Assembly (NCBI GenBank): GCA_023255625.1
Contig: JAHFLF010000001.1
Span: forward strand, 251,233 to 290,964
Direction: 5' to 3'
DNA length: 39,732 bases
Source: Candidatus Harrisonbacteria bacterium
GTDB lineage: Bacteria; Patescibacteriota; Minisyncoccia; UBA6257; 1-14-0-10-44-23
Made by a program: the position numbers and the translations under genes. Below the pieces are notes generated by a model that was not told the origin of the DNA, did not search any database, and saw nothing but the letters and a program-made list of their open reading frames with translations. Positions 26,410-33,615 of the stretch are shown here, piece by piece (the first letter of the stretch is position 1; every line of letters starts with the position of its first letter).

Positions 26410-26410
26410 A

Positions 26411-26507
26411 TTCTCCCTTTTCTAAAGGGAGTACTCCAGCAGGAGGGAGGGATTTCGCATTCAAATCCCTCACCGCAAGCGGTCCCCTCCCTTTAGGAAA
26501 GGGAGAA
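26411..26507 (+). repeat. 97-bp palindromic/MITE-like repeat, copy 2
   Basis: TTCTCCCTTTTCTAAAGGGAG...CTCCCTTTAGGAAAGGGAGAA. Confidence 0.93.
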
Positions 26508-26515
26508 TAAATACT

Positions 26516-27271
26516 ATGTACCAAGAAACCCTAGAAAAACTCGGTCTCTCCCCTAACGAGGCAAAGATCTATGAAACGCTCGTTGAACACGGCGAAATGG
26601 GCGTCAGCCAGGTTACGAGTCTGGCGCAGGTGCACCGGCGCAACGCCTACGATGCCATTCGCCGACTCATAGACAAGGGGTTATGTTTTGAAATTTTGTC
26701 AGCCAAAGAAAATATCTATAACGCAGTTGACCCGGGAAAATTGTCCGAGCTCGTCGCTGACCAGCAGTTGGAGGTTGATAAAATTCTGCCGGACCTCATG
26801 AAAAAATTTAACCGGCGGGTGGCTGGCGAAGAGGCCTATATCTATCGCGGTTATGAAGGCCAAAAAAACATCTGGCGCGAGATTTTACGCGTCAGTAAAG
26901 ATGTTTATATCATCGGAGCGAAAGCCCAATGGTTTGACCCAAAGCTGGACGCTTCACGGGCCGCCTTTTATCGTGAGACAAAAAGAAAAAAGATTAAATT
27001 TCATCTGCTGTATGACGCCGAAATCAAAACCAAGCTGCCAACATTTGCCCACGATTATCCGGGTCTCATGGAACACCGTTATCTTCCCAAAGAATCCTCC
27101 AGCACCGCAATCATCGTTACCTTCGGTGATTATGTCGTTATGTATGCCGGCGTGGGCATACTCAAAATGAGCGATAATACAGTCTTCTTTGTTATTAAAA
27201 GCGCTGAACTCGCAGAAGGTTATCGGGCTTGGTTCAAAAATATGTGGGAGCAGAGCAAGGAAAACAAATAG
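26516..27271 (+). CDS. TrmB-family transcriptional regulator 1
   Basis: N-terminal wHTH (LGLSPNEAKIYETLVEHGEMGVSQVTSLAQVHRRNAYDAIRRLIDKGL) plus TrmB-type C-terminal domain; paralogous to 30109-30867. Confidence 0.88.
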   Translation: MYQETLEKLGLSPNEAKIYETLVEHGEMGVSQVTSLAQVHRRNAYDAIRRLIDKGLCFEILSAKENIYNAVDPGKLSELVADQQLEVDKILPDLMKKFNRRVAGEEAYIYRGYEGQKNIWREILRVSKDVYIIGAKAQWFDPKLDASRAAFYRETKRKKIKFHLLYDAEIKTKLPTFAHDYPGLMEHRYLPKESSSTAIIVTFGDYVVMYAGVGILKMSDNTVFFVIKSAELAEGYRAWFKNMWEQSKENK

Positions 27272-27278
27272 ATTCCGC

Positions 27279-27310
27279 CCATTCAACAATTCAATTGAAT
27301 TGTTGAATGG
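27279..27310. repeat. 32-nt loopless perfect palindrome 3' of trmB-like gene 1
   Basis: CCATTCAACAATTCAA|TTGAATTGTTGAATGG. Confidence 0.95.
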
Positions 27311-27333
27311 CATCCCTCCCAATTCGCCTAAAC

Positions 27334-27363
27334 TATCATGTACTCCTGCAGGAGTACATGATA
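27334..27363. repeat. 30-nt loopless perfect palindrome
   Basis: TATCATGTACTCCTG|CAGGAGTACATGATA. Confidence 0.95.
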
Positions 27364-27522
27364 ACGGTAGCGAAAGATAATAAAAAAAATAGTCTAAAAA
27401 CTTCGATGGCCGCACTCGTGAGAGCCGGCCACCGGGCTTGCGCACGGACCACCCGCGCGACTGTCCGCCTCTGGCGGAACTTTCACGACGTGTTGTTGTA
27501 CATCATCGCCTCCTTGGTTGAA

Positions 27523-27954
27523 TTAGGAAGCGAGGCCGGCGATGTCGTCCTTGGACATCTCCAACCTCAATCCCTTGCGGCCGAGCTTCAGTTCGACTTC
27601 GCGTCGAGGGAACCTTGTGAAGCCTGGAACTCCCTCGAGCTCCTTAGCGGTCATCCGCACGAGCTGCCTCACCATGCTGATGCGCCCATCTCGCATGCAC
27701 CTCGACGCTCTGACCGAGAGGTCGAGCTCGTCGATCGAGAGCCGGAGCGACTCTCTGCCGGACGCGGGCTTCGGGAACGCCTTCGCCTGCCCGTTGGTGA
27801 CATTGACGACTGCGAGGACCTTCTCGACGGCTGCGATCGGGAGAGAGCCCTCGGCGGTCAGGACGATGGTTCTCTGGACTCCGACGCGCAAGAGCCCGAC
27901 GAGCTCTGCACGTCTTGCCTCCTCCTGCAACGTGCGCGACTTGCACTTACCCAC
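27523..27954 (-). CDS. ORFan F2, hypothetical protein
   Basis: Refined GTG start 4 nt after F1 stop, preceded by GAGAGGAAGGTGAG; GC-rich. Confidence 0.55.
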   Translation of the reverse strand: MGKCKSRTLQEEARRAELVGLLRVGVQRTIVLTAEGSLPIAAVEKVLAVVNVTNGQAKAFPKPASGRESLRLSIDELDLSVRASRCMRDGRISMVRQLVRMTAKELEGVPGFTRFPRREVELKLGRKGLRLEMSKDDIAGLAS

Positions 27955-27958
27955 GACC

Positions 27959-28522
27959 TCACCTTCCTCTCTGTAGTGAAGCACTATGTTTCTTGCGACG
28001 CAGGACGAAGAGTCTATTGCCCCTCTCGCCCATCGCGCCATGGCCCAGACCCGTCATGCACTTCTCCCACCTTCCCCAGCTATACTCTTCGGAAGTGTGG
28101 TGAAAGGTGCGGGCACAAAGCTCGCGGCGGTCATAGTAGTACCAGGCCGAGCCCGATATGAATCGGCCACGGCCTCCCCACCCCCACAGCGTCGCGGCGT
28201 AGAGATCGTAGAGGTACGGCAGATCTCGCAGAAGTGTGAGCCAGAAACGATCCCCCGCAAGAACGTCACCGCGGTCGACGCACTGCTGAAGTGCAACTCG
28301 GTAGTAGAGATCGCGATCCAGCTCGAAGGGCTCCCAGAGGGAGAGGTTGATTTCTCTGCCTCTCCGGAAGTCCTGCCCCTCCCAGTCGCGCGCCATTGCT
28401 TTGGCGAACTCCTGCGTGACGCTAGGAGGCTTGAACATGGGCGGGAGCGGATACCCGCAGGTGTCGTTCCGGACCTCCAGACGACACTCGGGCGCCGGTG
28501 TGGCGCATCCTTCTGTCGTCAT
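27959..28522 (-). CDS. ORFan F1, hypothetical protein
   Basis: ATG (MTTEGCATPAPE...) after GGAGGATTCC; GC-rich; Trp/Tyr/Arg-rich. Confidence 0.6.
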   Translation of the reverse strand: MTTEGCATPAPECRLEVRNDTCGYPLPPMFKPPSVTQEFAKAMARDWEGQDFRRGREINLSLWEPFELDRDLYYRVALQQCVDRGDVLAGDRFWLTLLRDLPYLYDLYAATLWGWGGRGRFISGSAWYYYDRRELCARTFHHTSEEYSWGRWEKCMTGLGHGAMGERGNRLFVLRRKKHSASLQRGR

Positions 28523-28621
28523 GGAATCCTCCGTAGACAAAACACCGTCTCGCCACCGTGGCAAGTTTCGGCCTGCAAACCTTACAACTTTTACCCTGCG
28601 GTGGTCAATGCCACCACAAAG

Positions 28622-29680
28622 CTATGCCTGACTCAATGACTTCACCTTTGCGCCGGTAATTTCACCGATATATTCGGCCAAAATCTGCTTGCGCACCTCG
28701 CCGATACTGTTTGCTCCTTGCGCGATAATCCACATCAATTTGATTTCGGTCATAACATCAGTCAGGTCGCCGGAGGGAATTGCGCCCGCCTCAACCGCGA
28801 GCACAGCGCACTCATCATTAACCTCTTTATATGAGTTACCTCCGAGAAACTTCGTTGAAACAACAACTGGAATCTTATAGTCGTGCACAGTGCGCTTGAT
28901 AAACGGAATAAAGTTATATGGGCCGTCAGTAGGCACTGAACCGGCACCATGCGATTTTAAAATAATCCCCTTACACTTTCCGGAGGTTACAATAGTCTCA
29001 AACAAATCCGGCAACTGCCCGGGCGTCATATCAATACTCAAAATACCCGGGATAAAGTGTGGCTTGATCTCAAACGGGATCTCCGGCTCGCGTTTGTGCG
29101 TATGATAGTTAAAATGCACGCCGGTTGAGGTAATGTCGGCAATTGTTGGAAACGCAGGCGATTGAAAGGCGCGAAATGCAGACTCGCTAATTTTCACTGC
29201 CCGGCTGCCGCGCAGCACTACATCGCTAAATACGATCATCACCTCGGCAACATTCTCTTCGCAGGCGGTCACGAGCACCTTCACCGCATTTTCAAAATTA
29301 AAACGGGCATCGTTACCATATACAGTGAGCGGCAATTGCGAACCGGTGAATGCAACCGGCTTCTGCAAACCGCGGCCAAGAGCGATTGAAAGCGCAGAGG
29401 CGGTATAGGCCATGGTATTGGTGCCGTGCGTAATCAAAAAAGCGTCATATTGGTCCATCTTTTTCGCAATTTCATAGGTAATGCGCGCCCAGTCGGCGTG
29501 GTTCACATTGGTACTGTCTTTGTTTGAAAGTACCTCAAACTCAATATCTGCTAACTGCGAAAGACTCGGCAAAAGTTTTAAAATTTCCTCCACATTTTCG
29601 GCGGGCATTACCTTATTGTCGCGCACGACCATGGCAATCGTTCCTCCGTAGCCGATAACGAGAATCTTTATTTTTTTCAT
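28622..29680 (-). CDS. L-asparaginase (type I)
   Basis: VIGYGGTIAMV, DSTNVNHADWARI, THGTNTMAYTASALS, ILKSHGAGSVPTD. Confidence 0.92.
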   Translation of the reverse strand: MKKIKILVIGYGGTIAMVVRDNKVMPAENVEEILKLLPSLSQLADIEFEVLSNKDSTNVNHADWARITYEIAKKMDQYDAFLITHGTNTMAYTASALSIALGRGLQKPVAFTGSQLPLTVYGNDARFNFENAVKVLVTACEENVAEVMIVFSDVVLRGSRAVKISESAFRAFQSPAFPTIADITSTGVHFNYHTHKREPEIPFEIKPHFIPGILSIDMTPGQLPDLFETIVTSGKCKGIILKSHGAGSVPTDGPYNFIPFIKRTVHDYKIPVVVSTKFLGGNSYKEVNDECAVLAVEAGAIPSGDLTDVMTEIKLMWIIAQGANSIGEVRKQILAEYIGEITGAKVKSLSQA

Positions 29681-29723
29681 GGATTTAAAATAGTGCAAAT
29701 AATTTGAAAATATTTTCCTTTCT

Positions 29724-29757
29724 GTCGCGGCGGAGACGCAGTCTCCGCCGCGACGGT
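29724..29757 (-). terminator. Terminator of ORFan G
   Basis: GTCGCGGCGGAGAC-(TGC)-GTCTCCGCCGCGAC stem-loop. Confidence 0.7.
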
Positions 29758-29773
29758 GCGAGTGGCTTGACGG

Positions 29774-29980
29774 TCACCCCGTGACACTACCTGCAATACG
29801 GGAAAGGTGTTCCATTCTGCCCATGGTCTTCAGAGCTCCTCGCTGAAAGATCCGTTCGCCGGGACTTGCAGCTTTCGGCCAGCCCACGAGACTTGCCAGA
29901 GAGACGCGCTCTCCGTCTTTGGCGCGCACTTCGAGCGCACGCCGTTCACGAGCCAGACGATCATAGGGACTGTTAATCAT
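29774..29980 (-). CDS. ORFan G, small hypothetical protein (68 aa)
   Basis: Refined ATG (MINSPYDRLARERRALEV...) after GAGGAGAAACC; GC-rich. Confidence 0.5.
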   Translation of the reverse strand: MINSPYDRLARERRALEVRAKDGERVSLASLVGWPKAASPGERIFQRGALKTMGRMEHLSRIAGSVTG

Positions 29981-30108
29981 TGTCGGTTTCTCCTCTTCTT
30001 GCCTGCACAACCACTCGGCTGCGCATATTTAACATAGTACAGTTTGAGTGAGTGGCCAACACTACCCTATGGTTGCGCTCGCTACCACAATATGCTAAGC
30101 TACAAGTC

Positions 30109-30867
30109 ATGTACCAAGAAACATTTGAAGGGCTCGGCCTCTCCCCTAACGAGGCAAAAATCTATGAAGTGCTCGTTGAACACGGCCAGTCCGGGGTCAG
30201 CGACATTGCCACGCACGCCCAAATTCACCGTCGTAATGCCTACGACGCCATTCGCCGGCTCGTAGACAAGGGGCTCTGCTTTGAAATATTTTCATCTAAA
30301 GAAAATCTATATAGCGCGGTTGACCCGGGCAAACTTTTGGAGCTCGCCGACGAAAAACGCCGTACAGTTGAGATAATTCTGCCGGAACTGAATAAAAAGT
30401 TTCATGCCACATCAGCAGATGAAGAGGCTTTTATCTACAAAGGTCTTGAAGGACAGAAAAATGTGTGGCGCGATGTGGTGCGCGTTGGCGGAGAAAACTT
30501 CTTTATCGGCGGCAAGGCCACCTGGTCTGATCCACGGCTTGTCTCTAGCCGAGCGGCATTTTTTAAAGAGGCCAACCGGAAAGGCATTACCTTCAAACAG
30601 CTGTATGATAGCGAGGTGATTGAAAAATTCCCCAATCACTTTAAGGATTACCCTGGAAAATCACAGAACCGCCTGCTGCCTAAGAAATACTCAACCACCT
30701 CGGCTATCCATATCTTCGGCGATTATGTCGTAACCTATACAGGGCTCACTCAAGTGAAAAATATCCCCGACGATGTGGTATTTTTTGTGCTCCATAGCGC
30801 CAGCTTAGCCGCAAGCTACCGAACCTGGTTTACCTACATGTGGGAACAGTCAAAGGAGATTAAATAG
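30109..30867 (+). CDS. TrmB-family transcriptional regulator 2
   Basis: Close paralogue of 26516-27271 (MYQETFEGLGLSPNEAKIYEVLVEHGQSGVSDIATHAQIHRRNAYDAIRRLVDKGLCFEIFSSKENLY). Confidence 0.88.
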   Translation: MYQETFEGLGLSPNEAKIYEVLVEHGQSGVSDIATHAQIHRRNAYDAIRRLVDKGLCFEIFSSKENLYSAVDPGKLLELADEKRRTVEIILPELNKKFHATSADEEAFIYKGLEGQKNVWRDVVRVGGENFFIGGKATWSDPRLVSSRAAFFKEANRKGITFKQLYDSEVIEKFPNHFKDYPGKSQNRLLPKKYSTTSAIHIFGDYVVTYTGLTQVKNIPDDVVFFVLHSASLAASYRTWFTYMWEQSKEIK

Positions 30868-30900
30868 CATTTAACAATTTCGCGAAATTGTTAAATGCTA
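30865..30900. repeat. 36-nt loopless perfect palindrome starting at the stop codon of trmB-like gene 2
   Basis: TAGCATTTAACAATTTCG|CGAAATTGTTAAATGCTA; first three bases are the TAG stop. Confidence 0.95.
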
Positions 30901-30954
30901 AGCTGCCGCACAGACTCATTGACATTGTAATTACATTGTATATACTAAAGCTAT

Positions 30955-31215
30955 ATGAACACAACCATCAATATCCGGATAGATAAAAAAACTAAAGTCG
31001 GAGCACAAAAGACGCTCGAGGCGATGGGCCTTGATTTGTCTTCGGGTATTAAAATTTTCTTAAAACAGGTAATCGTTGAAGACTGCCTCCCTTTCCGACC
31101 TAACAAAATCGGCGGACTCACTCGCGCCCAAATGGACAAAGAGGTTGAATATGCAATTAAACATGGTAAGCGATATGCTACAGCTAAGGAGATGATGGAT
31201 GATATACTAAACTAA
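30955..31215 (+). CDS. RelB/DinJ-type antitoxin
   Basis: MNTTINIRIDKKTKVGAQKTLEAMGLDLSSGIKIFLKQVI; TATACT 8 nt before ATG. Confidence 0.9.
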   Translation: MNTTINIRIDKKTKVGAQKTLEAMGLDLSSGIKIFLKQVIVEDCLPFRPNKIGGLTRAQMDKEVEYAIKHGKRYATAKEMMDDILN

Positions 31216-31496
31216 TGTATCAGAAGATTTACAATAGTAGATTTCGAAAATCGATTAAAAAGATAGTTAGGTCCGGGAGAATATCGCGCGAAGAAATTGA
31301 GTTATTTATTGACAACATCGCAGCTGGTAAACCATTTGAACAGCAGCACGAAGATCACGCTCTCATCGGCGAGTGGCTTAGCTTCCGCGAATGCCATATC
31401 AAGCCTGACCTGCTTTTGATCTACAAAATTGAAAAGAATATCCTCATTCTCCTGCTTGCGGATATTGGCAGCCATTCAAATTTGTTCGGGAAATAA
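31215..31496 (+). CDS. YafQ-type (RelE superfamily) toxin
   Basis: YNSRFRKSIKKIVRSGR, HALIGEWLSFRECHIKPDLLLIYKIE, LADIGSHSNLFG; start overlaps antitoxin stop (TAATG). Confidence 0.92.
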   Translation: MYQKIYNSRFRKSIKKIVRSGRISREEIELFIDNIAAGKPFEQQHEDHALIGEWLSFRECHIKPDLLLIYKIEKNILILLLADIGSHSNLFGK

Positions 31497-31526
31497 TCCC
31501 AATGCAATAATAACAAAATGAGCTAT

Positions 31527-31552
31527 GTTACAGTGTACTAGTACACTGTAAC
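31527..31552. repeat. 26-nt loopless perfect palindrome 3' of the toxin gene
   Basis: GTTACAGTGTACT|AGTACACTGTAAC. Confidence 0.95.
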
Positions 31553-31565
31553 GGTAGAAAAGAAA

Positions 31566-31596
31566 GCGGGCCGACTCAAGATAGAGTCGGCCCACG
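31566..31596 (-). terminator. Terminator of ORFan I
   Basis: Minus strand GGGCCGACTC-TATCTT-GAGTCGGCCC then GCTTTCTTTTC. Confidence 0.75.
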
Positions 31597-31669
31597 CGAG
31601 AGGAAGCTCCCCTGACTCACCACTATCGTAGGTGACACGCCTTTCATATACGCTGCCCTCTGCTGACCA

Positions 31670-32455
31670 CTAGAACTTGAAAGTCAGCGACATCTCGACG
31701 GAACCGACGTCCTCGCGGTCGCGGATGGAGTTCGCCATCCAGTACCGCTCGTAGCCGACGCCGAGAGTCACCGACTTGTCTTCGCAGAGCGGGACATCGA
31801 GTCCCACCCGCCAGCGGAGCAGCGCTCCACTGGCCGTTGCGCGCGTACCGTTGTCGTAGACCACCTTGACGGTGTTGGACAACATCGCACCCTGCCAGCC
31901 GAGGTCGAGACTGTGCGTCACGCCGGCGGTGAAGATCCACCGGTTGTCCCAGTCGGGCAGCGTGAATGCATTCTCCACCTTGACCATCGGAGTCAGCGAG
32001 TTGCCGGCACCGATGTCAAACATGTGCGACCAAGTCAGGGACGGGTCAAGAATGTCTCCCCTGCCCACACCCAGCTCGTGCAGGTCAAAGTACGAGATGG
32101 CGAGGTTGAAATCGCCCTTAGCGAAGCCGACCGTGTAGTCAACCTCGTCCGCGAACGACTCGTCCAGCTTCCGGTAGCTTCCACCGGAGTGCCAGAGATC
32201 GGCGTAGAAGCCGAATGACCAGGAGAAATTCAGATCCTCCTGGACCGCCGAGCCATTCGCGTAACCGTTGCCGGTCACATACTGCGATTTCGCAGTGAAA
32301 GACAGCGAGACAGCCGGCACCCACGGATTCTTGGCCTCCTGCGAGACGACAGCGTCAACCGCCGCCTGCAGATCGCTGGTCCCGTCCTCGCTGTACGCCA
32401 AGTTGGCGAACAGACCGAAGAAGGCCAGAACGACGCACACAATCGCGTTTCTCAT
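31670..32455 (-). CDS. ORFan I, secreted beta-barrel-like protein
   Basis: Signal peptide MRNAIVCVVLAFFGLFANLAYS; DLQAAVDAVVSQE shared with ORFan E; C-terminal VEMSLTFKF. Confidence 0.72.
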   Translation of the reverse strand: MRNAIVCVVLAFFGLFANLAYSEDGTSDLQAAVDAVVSQEAKNPWVPAVSLSFTAKSQYVTGNGYANGSAVQEDLNFSWSFGFYADLWHSGGSYRKLDESFADEVDYTVGFAKGDFNLAISYFDLHELGVGRGDILDPSLTWSHMFDIGAGNSLTPMVKVENAFTLPDWDNRWIFTAGVTHSLDLGWQGAMLSNTVKVVYDNGTRATASGALLRWRVGLDVPLCEDKSVTLGVGYERYWMANSIRDREDVGSVEMSLTFKF

Positions 32456-32544
32456 AAGTCACCGCTTCTCCCCCACCTGACCTTGTCCTAGCGCTACCGC
32501 ATGGCAGCAATTCTGGACTTGGTCACCACTGCGGAACTCTATAG

Positions 32545-32605
32545 GTTCCAGCAAAGGCATTGAGGCATCAATATTCCACTGATTCCCTAATGCCCTAGCT
32601 GGAAC
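32545..32605 (-). repeat. Nested inverted repeat upstream of ORFan I (possible weak apex-hairpin element E5)
   Basis: Minus strand GTTCCAGC-TAGG-GCATT...AATGC-CTTT-GCTGGAAC. Confidence 0.6.
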
Positions 32606-32672
32606 TTGTCAATGTTCTGAAAATATTATGCCATAATTCTTGACTTTTGTAAAATAATATAGTATCATTTTA

Positions 32673-32720
32673 TGTATCAACTACGATTAAATATTGCAAA
32701 ATATGCGATAATTTGATACA
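32673..32720. promoter_or_regulatory. Operator-like inverted repeat TGTATCAA...TTGATACA upstream of trmB-like gene 3
   Basis: 48-bp dyad just downstream of TTGACT-17-TATCAT. Confidence 0.6.
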
Positions 32721-32745
32721 TTTTAAATTAACAATATATACATAT

Positions 32746-33474
32746 ATGAATGTAGAAGAAAAACTTAAAAGTATCGGCCTGCATAAGTCTGAAATCAAGG
32801 TATACCTACACCTGCTTGAACGCGGCGTCTCTACCCCGCCCCAGATTGCTAAAGGTACAGGCATTGCACGCCCGCACTGCTATCACATCTTAAAAATGCT
32901 GGATGAAAAAGGCCTTATTCAGACACAAGAAAATAGAAAGCGCAAAAATTATATTGCACGCGACCCAGACTCGCTGATTGTCGCTGGGGAAAAACGCCAA
33001 GAGATGCTTAAACAGCTTGTTCCTGAACTGCGTGATTTTTATACAACGCAGAAAAACAAACCAAACATCCGTTTTTTTAGCGGGTGGGAGGAGGTCAAGG
33101 AACTTTTTCTAATGGTCCTTGGTGCAAAAAAACTATACGCACTTGGCTCCAGCGAAAAAGTGTCAAGTATTGACCGAAAATTTTGGGAGTACCTGGTGGG
33201 CGAAATAAAAAACCGAAAAATTGTCTTTGATGATATTTTGATGGCCAGTGCTAAAGAAAAGACGGCGCGGGAAATTAAAACTCTTCAAGGTGCTCTTTAT
33301 ACAGTAAAATTTCTCCCCGAAAAATTCGGCGACCGCCCCATGGATCTTTTTATCTGGGACAACAATATTGCTTTCATGGCACTAAACGAACCAATTTTCG
33401 GCACGCTCATTACCGACGAGGCGCTCGCCTCGGTTATTAAACTGATGTTTAGTGCCGTCTGGGAGAAACTCTAA
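32746..33474 (+). CDS. TrmB-family transcriptional regulator 3
   Basis: LKSIGLHKSEIKVYLHLLERGVSTPPQIAKGTGIARPHCYHILKMLDEKGL wHTH plus TrmB-like C-terminal domain. Confidence 0.82.
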   Translation: MNVEEKLKSIGLHKSEIKVYLHLLERGVSTPPQIAKGTGIARPHCYHILKMLDEKGLIQTQENRKRKNYIARDPDSLIVAGEKRQEMLKQLVPELRDFYTTQKNKPNIRFFSGWEEVKELFLMVLGAKKLYALGSSEKVSSIDRKFWEYLVGEIKNRKIVFDDILMASAKEKTAREIKTLQGALYTVKFLPEKFGDRPMDLFIWDNNIAFMALNEPIFGTLITDEALASVIKLMFSAVWEKL

Positions 33475-33514
33475 AAATATCATAGATGCTGCTATCGCAG
33501 CATCTATGATATTT
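33475..33514. repeat. 40-nt palindrome abutting the stop of trmB-like gene 3
   Basis: AAATATCATAGATGCTGC-TATC-GCAGCATCTATGATATTT; related to the capA palindrome at 8393-8428. Confidence 0.95.
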
Positions 33515-33545
33515 CGGGTATTAGGTATTAGTGCATAGAAACGCA

Positions 33546-33572
33546 CCGGGCGCCGCAGAAGCGGCGCCCGGA
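33546..33572. terminator. GC-rich hairpin between convergent genes
   Basis: CCGGGCGCCGC-AGAA-GCGGCGCCCGG. Confidence 0.7.
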
Positions 33573-33615
33573 TATCGTCTTCATTCCTTCCTATCTACCA
33601 ACTACTCACTACAAA

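Noticed and set aside
26853-28161. Plus-strand ORFs at 27307-28161 and minus-strand ORF 26954-27445 overlapping trmB1 and palindromes
   Set aside because: They run through perfect palindromes and antisense to better-supported genes, with no domain evidence.
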